From Pseudisothecium myosuroides (lineage: Eukaryota > Streptophyta > Bryopsida > Hypnales > Lembophyllaceae), in contig OX637291.1 of NCBI GenBank assembly GCA_951799445.1, forward strand, positions 7,566,501-7,630,500: 64,000 nt of DNA. Reading direction: 5' to 3'. The position numbers and the translations under genes were made by a program. The notes beneath the pieces were generated by a model. It was given only the letters and a program-made list of their open reading frames with translations, did no database searches and was not told where the DNA came from. Numbering within the stretch: position 1 is the first letter of the stretch; each line of letters opens with the position of its first letter. Shown here one piece after another: positions 44,874-55,798 of the stretch.

Positions 44874-47577
44874 AATAACTTGTCATTCTGATGTTTAAAG
44901 AGACAAGCATTTATGCTATAAAAGTAGGACACAACTTAAGGTTGGATAAAGTAAACTTGCTAATTTTGAAAGTTAAAAACAAAGGGAGAATTTGATGAGG
45001 TGGTTAGAATGTCTAATATTTAATTGTGCAATTATAATATTAAACTGTTGCACCCAACAAATTGTTGTATTAGAATTCCAATTGAATGGTGAAATTAAGA
45101 GTGAATTTTGTAATGGAAACATGGAAGTAAGACAATTAGACTAAGTGCCTTATATTTTTGCAAAATTAAATAGAGAGTATTTGACAGCCCGAATGTAGGT
45201 GTATCCATGAGTTGATAATTTGTTGTAGGGTGTTCCTTTAGTGTGGCTGGATAACCCAAAAAAATATTTTAAAATTTCTAAGTCTAAAGTAAGTCATTCT
45301 TTTAGTGCAAGACTGGGTTACCCAGTGATATGAGAGAGAGGCAATTTTGTCATGAAAATTGGAGATAATCCAAATGACTACTTGATTCCCTCTCTACTAA
45401 TATTAAATAATTTGATCCCTGACCAATTGTCTAACTAATTGGGTTGTAACTTGTAAGGTTAATGGCGCTTGCGTTTGGAGATTTGGAATATTAATAAATT
45501 GTTGTTCCTCCCTTGTAGCTGGATATGAGTGATTCAAAAAAATTGCACCATACATTAAGCCCTACATTTGAAAGGACAATTTGTCATATGTAAGAGTGAG
45601 ATGGATTTGAGTTCACATCCCACTTTATGATGAGGCTAGTAAGTAGTGACTGAAACAATTTGTCAATGACAATGTATATCACTAGTAATTAAGGAACCTG
45701 AGTACAAATATATACATATATTATATTATCTACCTTTGCATTTTGATTAGGTCTGAAAGTGTATTTACATGACAATCTATGGTTTATCCCAGACAATTTG
45801 TCAATAAAGTGAGCGCCTACTAGGTAGTATTGAAATTGCACTAGCTCATGCGTCTATATATAGCATTGTAATAGATTGGCAATATGATTTAATTAGCTTA
45901 CTATGAATGCATATTGGCTCATTTCAAAAGAAAAAAAGAATCAAAACTATTTCATTCATGACTTAATTAGCCAATCAATTGCTTCCGGACTCCACAGTTG
46001 GAGATGAAGAACCAAGGGCATTGCTACCTCCACCTTGATATCTTTGCATTCCTGCACTAGAAAGGGCAGGGCAAACCGTCTGATAATCGTTCACCAAAGT
46101 CTTACATTATGATGTGTTAAAACTCAGGTCACTATGCGATCCCCTGACCTATGCGATCCCCTATTATGTGCTATCCTCTAAAAACACTAACAGTTTTGAG
46201 CATGAATTTTTTTTTAATAAATGAAGGCACAAAATAAAATTGATCGCAACAACAAGGACATAACAATGATAGCATTCCCAAACTTTAGGGCTTTAATTTT
46301 TTGCTTCATTTGCCATGCATTGCTGCCGCTCTCATTTTTGCACTGTTGAAACTCTTGACTTCAAGATTATTATCCTTGGAAATATACTACTATAAAGTAG
46401 TGACTGATCTAACAAAAAATCAACAACTGTGTGTTGGTTTGGGTAGCAATGGACACGAATTGCAAATTTTACCAGGTTTCTGTACAGATGTCATTTCATT
46501 TTGTTGATTTGGCTATTGTACATTGTGAATTTTTTTTAGCCACTTCTTTTGGAATCTTTTGGAATCTTTTGAATCTTTTGAAGATCTTTTGAATCTTTTT
46601 GGAATTTTAACATCTTTTGTTATCTTTTAGAATTTTCTTTAAAAATTTGAATATAGAGGTTGAATTTTAATCAAATTTGAATTAGATTTTGAATTTGATT
46701 AAAATTCTAATTAGTTCCAAAATCTAATTCGATTTTGATTCAAATAAATATATTTGATGGAGTTCTTATTTTATTAGAATTCTAATCCAATTTTAATTGA
46801 ATTTTCTATAAATTATAATTTAATTAGAACTAAAACTTTTATTTCGATTAAAATTTATATTTATATTTTGAAATGTAATACAACAAGTCTAGAAATTAAA
46901 TTTTAGAACTTTTTTGGTAGCTTTATTTTATAGTATGACTTCTCTAAGAGTACTTTTGAAATATTCTCATTTTAATTCTGAATTTGATTAGAATTCTATT
47001 TTTTGAATCAAAATAGTTTTAAGTGCAAAATAGTACAAATTTTTAACTATAGAATATTGATTCAAAACTCCAAACTATTTTGATCCAATTTCTTCAACAT
47101 TTGACTTCCAAGTTTTTAACTATTCAAGTTCAAAAGTTTTTACTATTCAAATAAATTTGAATACTTCCAAATTCATATTGAGCTACTCAAATTAAACTAT
47201 TGAAATTTTAACTATTTAAAATTTGAATTTAAAATTTTAACTATTTAACCTCTAATTAGGTTTAGAACTACTAAACTAACTAAATTTAGAGCTATTCAAA
47301 CTTTAAGTTTTGAACTACAAAAGAAATGTGATTTTCAGCCAAAGCACCTTCTACTAAAATGCTTGCCAATAATTCTGAATATCTTAGAAAAAAATGAAAA
47401 TTTTATAACAAAAATTGCACTTGAATACAAAACTTTTTCAACAATTTTTTATGAAAAACGAACAAATTATGAAGGAGAAAATGGACTTTAAAATCTACTC
47501 AATTTTACAAGACACCAAAGCATGCACTCGGGAAAGAATAAATGAAATTAAAATCTACATAGTGTACAGTTAGTTGT
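44874..47577. other. AT-rich non-coding
   Basis: Includes a TCTTTTGGAA/TCTTTTGAA run at 46540-46640 and a very AT-rich degenerate repeat of TTTAATTAGAATTCTAAT-like words to about 47330. No gene supported. Confidence 0.4.
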
Positions 47578-47647
47578 ACCTTCGGTGCAATGGTTAGAAC
47601 CTTGGAACTCCAACCTTGAGGTCCAAGGTTCAAACCTCACCAAAGGT
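47578..47647 (+). tRNA. tRNA-like sequence, probably a SINE head
   Basis: A tRNA-sized 70-nt stretch. The ends pair as an acceptor stem (ACCTTCG with CAAAGGT, 6 of 7). There is an A-box-like TGGTTAGAACC and a B-box-like GGTTCAAACCTC. The T stem and anticodon arm do not fold properly, so a working tRNA is unlikely. A tRNA-derived SINE promoter or tRNA pseudogene fits better. Confidence 0.35.
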
Positions 47648-48360
47648 TTGTTTGCCTATGTGGCGCTCTGCCCGGGAACAAAGGCTGTCCATGTGGCAGC
47701 CCCCTACATGGAGGGGGCAGTTGCCTACATGGTGTTGCATTTATTGGTAGAGCAATTTATGCGGTGCTACTACCATGTGGCATCTTTCCATTTGTCAATG
47801 TGGCAAGCTGCCATATGGCATTGGTCTATACGGCATTTATTCTTTTTAAATTTAAATTTTCATTGTCCAAATCAACAAAATTGAACAACAAATTTCAATT
47901 TGATTTTGACCGAGATAATGGGACCAAAACAACTGAAATGAACAACAGATTTCAGCCAAATTTTTGTTGTTTTGATCATGGATTTTCTAGTAGTGATAAG
48001 AGTGGAAATGAATTATGTTTATGGTTTGTGAAATTGTATGCACTACAAGGAAATGTCGTCCTCTTTGACGGAGAAATGAGAACCGCCTATCTGAATCAAT
48101 GAGGGAGCTTTTGGAGGGCCTTCGTCTTGCCGTCGTGGATGGTTTTAGAACATGCTATCAACTTTTTGTCAATTTTAGGAAAAAAAATTTAGGACGCAAG
48201 GCTACCCTCATGACCTTCCCGATGACAGTGGCCTTCAATATTTTTTTCATTCAGCGCTCAGCAGATATCTTTTCTGTTCGTTAAATGGCATGGACTCCAA
48301 AGCTGTTCGTACTTCTTTCTTTTATATGGTCGACTGACCAACCACTTTTCAGCTGAACTT
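47648..48360. other. Non-coding after the tRNA-like sequence
   Basis: Has scattered CATGTGGCA/CTACATGG words at 47665-47820, perhaps the SINE body. Open plus-strand frames at 47764-48284 are not recognised. Confidence 0.3.
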
Positions 48361-48507
48361 CTATACATGTGGACGACATCTGCTTCTGGAGAGAGAGCAA
48401 ATGCAGCATTTCAGAGAGTGCTTTCTCTTTCAAAGGCTTGGACATTGTTGGCACAACTCAAACGTCACAAATTTTTAAAGAAGAACTTCATAATGCAAAA
48501 CAATAAC
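48361..48507 (+). pseudogene. Possible hAT transposase C-terminal relic
   Basis: Reads TTSASGERANAAFQRVLSLS followed by a Leu/Lys-rich tail and stop TAA. S-A-S-x-E-R-x-N followed by a hydrophobic heptad tail resembles the hAT dimerisation region. Upstream sequence does not continue the transposase, so at most this is a fragment. Confidence 0.3.
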
Positions 48508-48866
48508 TAAAGTCGGCATGTGCAGCACCTCTCTTTTGTTCTAATTTGCATAAAAAGCAAGGCCTGCTTCCGATTTCCAATAAAATCCTCCCTTTTTGTC
48601 GTCACACGACTGCAACAGCCATGAGCGCGTGAACTCTTTGCAGAAATAAATAAATAAAATCTTCACAACAAACACGCTTACTTGCTTAGTAATTCATTCA
48701 AAGTGCGGCATGTACCTTAGCATGCCTACAATTCATGCCTACTTTATCTACAGAATATGATGACATACTTCATGGCAGATACTTGTAGCTTTCTACCTAC
48801 AAATGCCAATTACGACAAACATTGCTATGTATGGCACTCAATCACTTACTACTTCCTAGATTCTGA

Positions 48867-49104
48867 CAATATAAGAAACCCGTGTTTTAGGTGACGTTAG
48901 CTTAATTTTAGGAGACGGATTTTAGTGGACGTCCGAGAAAACAACTTATGTTTTTATGTCAATAATAACGTCCAATGTAACATCTAGATGTTACATTGGA
49001 CGTTATTATTGACATAAAAACATAAGTTGTTTTCTCGGACGTCCACTAAAATCCGTCTCCTAAAATTAAGCTAACGTCACCTAAAACGCGGGTTTCTTAT
49101 AGTG
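48867..49104. mobile_element. Palindromic MITE with CACTATAAGAAAC ends (TGA duplication)
   Basis: Almost complete palindrome, centre near 48985. The right terminus reads CACTATAAGAAACCCG on the minus strand; the left terminus differs at one base (CAATATAAGAAACCCG). TGA flanks both ends (48864-48866, 49105-49107). CACTA start plus 3-bp duplication points to CACTA-type mobilisation. A right-half copy is at 7470-7587. Confidence 0.85.
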
Positions 49105-49799
49105 TGAACTCACATGCATTTCCTACAGGCTCACGATTCCCTGCCCAGCATCACAGACGCCCTCATGAAGTTCACGAGCTACCTTGTCCCCCCTCTCATC
49201 TGCCTCTGCATTGTCTCTTCCATTTCTTTGTGCAGCAGACAACTCTCGAGTTCTCCTTCAAGTTCTCCATGTCATTGAATCTATTTTTGAAGTTCTTGCA
49301 CATTGAGATGCGGACTATGACATTCGGTCTATGTTGTCACTGACCCTACATTCATCGTCATACAAACAGCAATAATACCACATTTTATCAGGTTCCACTA
49401 CATCTTTCATCATTGAGAAATATTCAAACTCCCACTGGCACTGTTTAAGATGAAAAAAGGCTGCCTCCAAATTACCACTGAATACAGAGTCCTCTGCACA
49501 GATTTTCACGATTGCACTCTAAGATTGCATTTTGGATAATACACTGTTGCTCATTTAACCGGGTCGCCAAAACGCCAATCCCACGCACCACAATGATACG
49601 TTACAGAGCAAATACGAAGCAAAACTTCCGTTTATGCTATTCAATTTCCCTAAAGAGCAAGTGCTTCAGTGCCACGAACTCTTAAAAGTGGAACTAAGCA
49701 CCAATTCAGTGAGCCAAGCTGTAGTTCCGATTCCATACACTTCAATCTGAACAATGATGACCGCACTTCATATATATCAATTTCATTCCGTGATAGTTA
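49105..49799. other. Spacer before the CACTA element
   Basis: No firm feature. A minus-strand frame at 49315-49509 (ECRVSDN near its end) has protein-like composition but no recognised family; it may be a remnant of a further CACTA-encoded exon. Confidence 0.3.
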
Positions 49800-49817
49800 T
49801 ACCTGACCATTGCCGTC

Positions 49818-50209
49818 TTACGATGAATTGGACGATAGAGACAAACTTCCTGAATTGCTTGTACTAGCACCATCAGACTGTCGATTCTCTTTGTCATTGG
49901 AACTGTGCCTAGGTATTTCACTCTGAATTTGGTTTCTTTGTCGTTTGTCACTATCATCACCTTCCCTCAATCGCCTACGAGACCCAAGATTTGGCCCTAG
50001 ATTGTTTCTATATAACATCTCCTCATGAATCTCATCGTCTGTTTCAGAGTTGTCTGTCTCCACTCTCTCCTCCGCTTCTTCCTGTCGGTCAATAGGGGCA
50101 GTAGATGATGGACCTCGTCTTCGTCTTTGTCCTGTGGGGCACTGGGGCCACGACGTCGAGAAAGTCGAACGCCTCCACCATTTCGCACTGTGTCGGTAGA
50201 CTGACTTCC
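49818..50209 (-). pseudogene. Ser/Glu-rich tail of the CACTA protein, shifted frame
   Basis: Open for about 130 codons with RRRRGPSST, EEAEERVETDNSETDDE and a Ser-rich SNSGSLSLSSNSS end. It continues directly from the DUF4216 exon in a different frame, so either a frameshift or an unrecognised splice separates them. Charged low-complexity tails are usual here. Confidence 0.45.
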
Positions 50210-51062
50210 TCATCCTCCACTTCGACGACCTCTTCTCTGCCTTCCTGGGCAGATAACTTCTTTCAGCACCACATTCTGACCTATGCCCACTACATCGACT
50301 GGACCCTCTCCAACTTCCCTCTCAGGGTGCAGTCCATCGAAGTCGTCATCTTGACCCATGCGAAACATGTCTGCGCCCGTGTCCTCTTCATCCTGTGGAA
50401 GTACTCGCTTCGCTCTTACCTCCTTCCTCAAAACCACTTTCCAGCCGGGTGCTTCTCTTGCGTTGGAATAAAAGACTTGCCGACAATGTATAGGAAAAGC
50501 AAAACTATCTGGACAAATGATGCCCGACCTTCTTTCATAATTTGCTAATGTGAAGCCCCATTTATCTTTCACAATGGTTGCATTGTCCCCGACATAATTT
50601 GCCTTCACAAAATCACAAACTAAAACCACCACACAATGACGTCTATAGTTCAATTCCAAGATCTCTTCTATGTGCCCGACATACTCCACATCCGACTGCA
50701 CTTGACGAACATCGCGAATACCATTCCTGCAAACTTGATTGAACGTGGCTGCCACACCACTGTCTGCTGTTTGTAGTGACTGCTCCAAACTGATCACTCT
50801 GAAATGGTTTCCGTAAGTGTACATGGATTTGTACAAAGTTGCCACTTCTACGGGACCCCTTGCTGTATCCACAACGTCTGCATCCACGTTCATACCAGAT
50901 CGCTCTTGACGTCTGACCTCCTCCAACACCCACGTTGAGAAAACTGGCAAGGTCCGTAGATTTTTAGGGTACACAAATCTCACCCTCTGTCCACGTAGGC
51001 GTTGTTGACAACAATACTCATCTCTCTCCATGTTCCACTGTCCCACAGCTTCTTCATAAGAC
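50210..51062 (-). pseudogene. DUF4216 domain exon of the CACTA element
   Basis: Follows an acceptor-like TGTGGCAG. Landmarks: FSTWVLEEV, YGNHFRV, DVEYVGHIEEILELNY, VVLVCDFVKAN, KWGFTLANYERR, CRQVFYSNAREAPGW. These match the DUF4216 domain found downstream of TNP2. It ends with an acidic and then Arg/Gly-rich tail and a stop; a Ser/Glu-rich tail continues in another frame to about 49818. Confidence 0.75.
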
Positions 51063-51336
51063 CTGCCACAAGATGCACCCTCCAACCCCCCCCCCCCAAA
51101 AAAAAGGGCATCAGTGGCTGTATGTCACAATAAGTGGACAGATTCGACCTAACAATTCCAAAAACCCTTCCAACTACACAGCACCTAATAACATTTCCCT
51201 TCCCGTAATGGAAATCCACGTGCAAGCCTACAGTCACCCAAACCACCACCAACAAGCCCTCCCCACATAACACTGTGCTTCTTTCAGAGTGCACTAGCAT
51301 CCCCTATACGTCTATTCATGAAAAATAATTAAAGAG

Positions 51337-51539
51337 CACTACAAGAGAAAGGGGTGTTTTAAGTAGTGTCCTAGACATCACGTCTTTTAAGTAACGTCTT
51401 TTAAATAAGTTTTTAAGTAAAATTTTATTAAAAAGATTGTCTTTTTAGTAAAATTTTATTTAAAAACTTACTTAAAAGACGTTACTTAAAAGACGTGATG
51501 TCTAGGACACTACTTAAAACACCCCTTTCTCTTGTAGTG
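51337..51539. mobile_element. 203-bp CACTA-type MITE inside the transposon
   Basis: CACTACAAGAGAAAGGGGTG at the left and its perfect inverse at the right; the arms pair for about 90 bp with two differences. GAG flanks both ends (51334-51336, 51540-51542). CACTACAAGA ends with 3-bp duplication are classic for plant CACTA MITEs. It lies between the DUF4218 and DUF4216 exons, inside an intron. Confidence 0.9.
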
Positions 51540-51558
51540 GAGGCACTGCCACACTTAC

Positions 51559-52443
51559 CTCCTGTACACCTCCATATGCTCTGTATTATCCAACACAAAG
51601 CCATGGATTAGTTTCTGGAACTCATCAAACATAGGCCGATCACGCTTTGCACCTTCCAAAATTTCGTCGTACAATGCAGGTTCCTCATTTTTGTCCCAAG
51701 CCCTCTTCGTAGTCGGAGTATACTCGGCCACATACTCATTGAGGAAGCCTATGGACTCCTCCCTAAGATATCCGTATGCCATACTTTGCTTTGTTTTTAA
51801 CAAAAGCTTTTAATCCTTTCATGTATCTTTCAAATGGATACATCCACCGTGAATGGACCGGACAGCATATAAAAAGCTCCTTGACCAAATATATAGGTAA
51901 ATGCATCATGACAACAAAAATGGAGGGAGGGAACTCTTTTTCTAATGAACGTATGGTTTCCACTACATCTTCAAGCATCTGCTGTTTCCCTTGGGAATCC
52001 ACCACCTTCGAACAAATTCTCCTAAACAATTTGCTTATGCGCATTATGGCTCCTACAACATTTGGAGAGCCAATATTCTTCAAGCAGAGAGGAAGTACTT
52101 GTTCAAGGAGTACATGGAAATCATGCAATTTCAACCCTAACAACTTCCCCTCTTGAATTTTACGCTTTAGTGCACCCACATAGTTCATAGGAAATTTCAA
52201 GTCCCTTAGTGTTGCCAAAAACTCCTCCCTCTCCTCTCTTTTCAGGACATATGGCATGTCTGGCATGAGGTACGTCCCTCCATCTCCGCGTGGTTGCAAA
52301 TGAAGATGACTCCGTATGCCGCATGCACGCAGGTCTTCCCTTGATTTAACATCATCAGTTTCTCCAAAAAGAGTTCGTAGTAGATTTTCACTCACATTTC
52401 TCTCACAGTGCATGGGGTCCAGGAGGTGCCTTACCGGCAATTT
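51559..52443 (-). pseudogene. TNP2 C-terminal part and DUF4218 (frameshifted)
   Basis: Begins KLPVRHLLDPMHCERNV, the TNP2 HLLDPMH block, then LMPDMPYVLKREER and the DUF4218 region (LHDFHVLLEQVLPLCL, RWMYPFERYMKGLKAFV). The frame breaks near 51785-51800: the following SMAYGYLREESIGFLNEYV is in another frame. The exon ends at AGGAG|GTAAGT. DUF4218 follows the catalytic region in plant CACTA transposases. Confidence 0.8.
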
Positions 52444-53850
52444 CTGCACACAAAGAAGTCATTCTCAGTCCAGAAATACTGAACTCCTCCATCACGACAT
52501 GCATACAACCCACTTGATTTCATTTACGAAGTCCTCTTTATTACACCACCTAGAACTGGACCTCCCCAGTTGGCACAATAACATGACCCACTCTCCTTCA
52601 GCAACTGTAAACAATGCAAATCTTAAACACCAAACAGACAACCCCTATTCTCAGTATGAACTATCACCAAAACCCGCAAGAGAACTGTTTGGAACCACAA
52701 ATGGATGAAGAGAACTGAAACGTGTGATGTCCTCAATGATGCTTACCGTCTAAACTGAACAAAAAAAAATTGTCGTCGTACCTTATACAAGAGAAAGCAA
52801 CACATATTGGTCAGACGCGTTTGTTGCTTAATATCACAAACTCCTCAGACAATAAACTCTGGAAGTTCTAACAGAAAACGAACAAGAAAGACGTACTCTT
52901 CATCATCACCGCCGAACATCACCTACACTACTTACAAGCACATGAGATACCAGAAATGGCATAGGGTCTCCAAAGAGTTTGCAAGTCGTCACGGATGCCT
53001 CTCACTATAACTTTTGACAAGCATTGGATAACAACACAATGGAAACTAAAAGAAAAAAACAATCAGTGCCAACTGCTGTCACTCACTGAAACGTCAGTGC
53101 CGAAGATCTGAATACTATATTCCAAGACAAGGACTACAAAAGGGCTCCCCTCCTCTGTAATCCACATCACCTACCCTAATAAAAAGAACATGAAAGACCA
53201 AAAGTACGAAAGGGAATAAAAAGTGACATCCGTCCTCACTACTGCCGATCACTGAAGCTACAGACTAGCATATGAAAATAATGACATCACATGGGTGACG
53301 AAAAAACAATTCAGCTTCCGTTCTACATGTTCTCAATCATTGATGTCACAGACTACAACATTTGAAAGCTCTAATGGGAGACAGAGACAGATGTAGACTC
53401 CCGTCGTCACTGCCAATGAGGAATTATACTACTTACTACCTTATTAGAAAGCAGAGAAGGAGAGAGGAACTAGCATGATAGTGAGCTGAGATGGGACTGG
53501 AAGAAAAAAATGGGCCTCTGCCATCACCTCTCTTCATCATACAAGTAATTGCACAGAAGATGAGAACAGTAGTCACAGGAAAAACACGAACAAATCTAGA
53601 AGCTACAATGTCAGAGGCTAAACAGAAGGGGTTGCCATGCTCAGTCCTACATATAAATTACGATAAACACAAGAAGATCTGAATGCCGCAATATGAGAAG
53701 GGAAGACTGGGTACTTGTCATTACTTGTCCACTGCTCAACATCTCTCCCTTCCTATGTTCAACATAAAAAATAACCAAAAAAAAATATGAATCACGTATT
53801 GCATAGCATGCCCACTCACATTTCTTTAGTAATAAAGCTTCTTGACATAC
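52444..53850 (-). other. TNP2 intron (about 1.4 kb)
   Basis: Bounded by GTATGT at the donor and TGTGTGCAG at the acceptor. It joins LPYWE to KLPVRHLLDPMH, adjacent in intact TNP2 proteins. No coding content inside. Confidence 0.6.
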
Positions 53851-55325
53851 CTCCCAATATGGTAATTGAAAAGAACACTAATCTTCTTCACACCCGTACA
53901 CTTCACAGGGTCATGTTCTGAATTCCGGCGCCCTCCGCACTGAAGAAATGATTCCCTCCATGCTCCATGTCTTACAATTGTCAAACCAGACTGCCTAGGT
54001 GGTGGAGGATCATGATTTGGCTGCCCGTTGAATGCAGCTTTTGCCGACCTCCACCTATGGTTTCGCCTTAACCATCTCCTATTCCCCCCGTATACGGTTT
54101 TTTTCAATTCCTTAGAATGTTGAGCACCTGTGCCATCCCCGCAAACTGGGCAGCTGGCATAACCTTTTCCAACTTGTCCTGAAATTAAAGTGTACGCTGG
54201 GAAGTCATTCACTGTCCACATGAGCATGCCTCGCATTCAAAAATGTCTTCTTGGTCTTGCTAATTCAGACATGTCAATTGCTGAAACACCCACCCATAGC
54301 TTCTTCAGGTCATGCACCAATGGCTGCAAAAAAACGTCTATTGTGTCTTCCGTTGGAGACTTGGGCCCAGGAATAATCATTGTCAAGCAAATGAAAAAAT
54401 GCTTGGTTACAAGATAAGGTGGTAGGTTGTAAAGAACCATCATAATAGGCCACACCAAATGTTTGGACGACTGTAAACTATTTGGATTCACTCCATTGAG
54501 AGCCAAACCCATTCGAATGTTCCTTGCCTCCCTGTTGAAGTCTGGAAAATTTTCATCTATGAATTGCCACTGCTTGCTGTCCACAACAGATCTCATTTTG
54601 CCATCAGTGGAGTGATTTTCGGAGTGCCAACGCAAAAGCTTCGATAGTTCAGGGCATCGAAACATCCTACGCAGTCTTCTTATTATTGAAAAATACCTTA
54701 GCACTTGCACTGGCACTAAGGTGGAACTTGGAATGTACCGGGACTTCCCGCATTTTGGGCACCTGTCCAATTCCGAGTTCTCCTTCCAATACAATGTTTT
54801 GCCACAATCACAGCAATGGATGCTCTCGTGAGAGAGACCTAGTTTCATCAATAAGGTCTTCATTTCATACGAATTTTTGGGACAACTATTGTTTGCAGGC
54901 AATACATCATGCTTGAGAAAAGTTAAAATCTCATCCAAGCAGTGATGACTTACCGAAAACAATGTGCACAACAACATGAAAATAATGCTGAATTGCAACC
55001 TGGTACATCGTGACCCAGGAAAAAGAGGCTCCACAGCTTCCCGTAGTAAGTCCTCCAAAAGATCTGTTTGGTCAGGCTCATCCTCCTCTGATGAAAGGTC
55101 AGAGAAGTTGACAGCACCGTCCTCTTCCTCAAAAAATTGGTCGTGAATTTCATTGACACGGGCGAAGTAATTCTGTGCCATGTCCTCGAAATTCACCTCC
55201 GCGTTCACGGGGGGCTCTTCAACGTCCACATAAGCCTCAGCATCAAAGAAGTTCTCCTCTTCCTCGACTTGCTGTTGCCCTGGAGGACCACGCAATGGTG
55301 CCTCTTGAACATCTCCGCCATTTCG
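53851..55325 (-). pseudogene. TNP2 transposase, N-terminal and central part (broken)
   Basis: Starts after TTTTGCAG at 55326. Acidic N-terminus, then a zinc-binding CCDCGKTLYWK...CPKCGKSRY, the RLRRMF and LLRWH blocks, LALNGVNPNS, PPYLVTKHFF, and after the break LMWTVNDFPAY and CPVCG. These are TNP2 family landmarks; the enzyme is the DDE-type recombinase of CACTA elements. Lesions: an in-frame TGA at 54237-54239 just before MRGMLMWT, and a one-base frame change near 53862-53870 just before LPYWE. The exon ends at a GGGAG|GTATGT donor (53851|53850). Confidence 0.85.
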
Positions 55326-55603
55326 CTGCAAAACCAAATAAGGGTTCAATTTAGTTCAAATATCCGTATAAAACAGCACACGCAGAGGTCTCCACGGTTT
55401 TGGAAGACTTGCTACTGCTAAAAAATAATTGTGAAACAAACCAGCATTTGCTCTATTCACTAAGGAAGCATTCAACATTCACACTGGCTTTGCTCGGCAC
55501 CAGAATGAACCCAATGCCGCTACACATCATCCAAGACAAAACTATTCCTACAAAGAAGCACTTTGACATCTCAAACAGACAATAGACTTGTCGTGTTTCT
55601 TAC

Positions 55604-55798
55604 CAGGAGAGACTCATTCAAGGTTGGATCACGTCCATACTTGTGATGATGACTCTCCACAACTTGAAGAGCCTGATTCTTAAACCCATGGCATCTTTGG
55701 CAACCACATGGATATTTGCGAATGCCCTCACAAGCTGCCACTACTCGCTCAATGTGGTAAGCTTCTCCGAGTCCTTGGAATCTCATAGTTAAGTAAAC
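55604..55798 (-). pseudogene. Transposase-associated domain exon (CACTA)
   Basis: A 65-codon exon with acceptor AG at 55799-55800 and donor GTAAG after 55604. It contains YPCGCQRCHGFKN, the C-x-C-x2-C core of the plant transposase-associated domain that precedes TNP2, then a His-rich VVESHHHKYGRDP segment. Phase 0 on both sides, joining in frame to the next exon. Confidence 0.65.

Larger units (their letters stand above)
49800..55798 (-). mobile_element. Decayed CACTA (En/Spm, TNP2-type) transposon
   Basis: Minus-strand order: transposase-associated Cys domain, TNP2 transposase, DUF4218, DUF4216, then a Ser/Glu-rich tail. This is the usual coding order of plant TNP2 CACTA elements. I could not find a matching pair of CACTA terminal repeats, so outer limits are those of the coding remnants. 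Broken by a nonsense codon and at least two frame changes. Confidence 0.85.

Noticed and set aside
47578..47647. Functional tRNA gene
   Set aside because: The anticodon and T arms do not fold properly although the acceptor ends pair.
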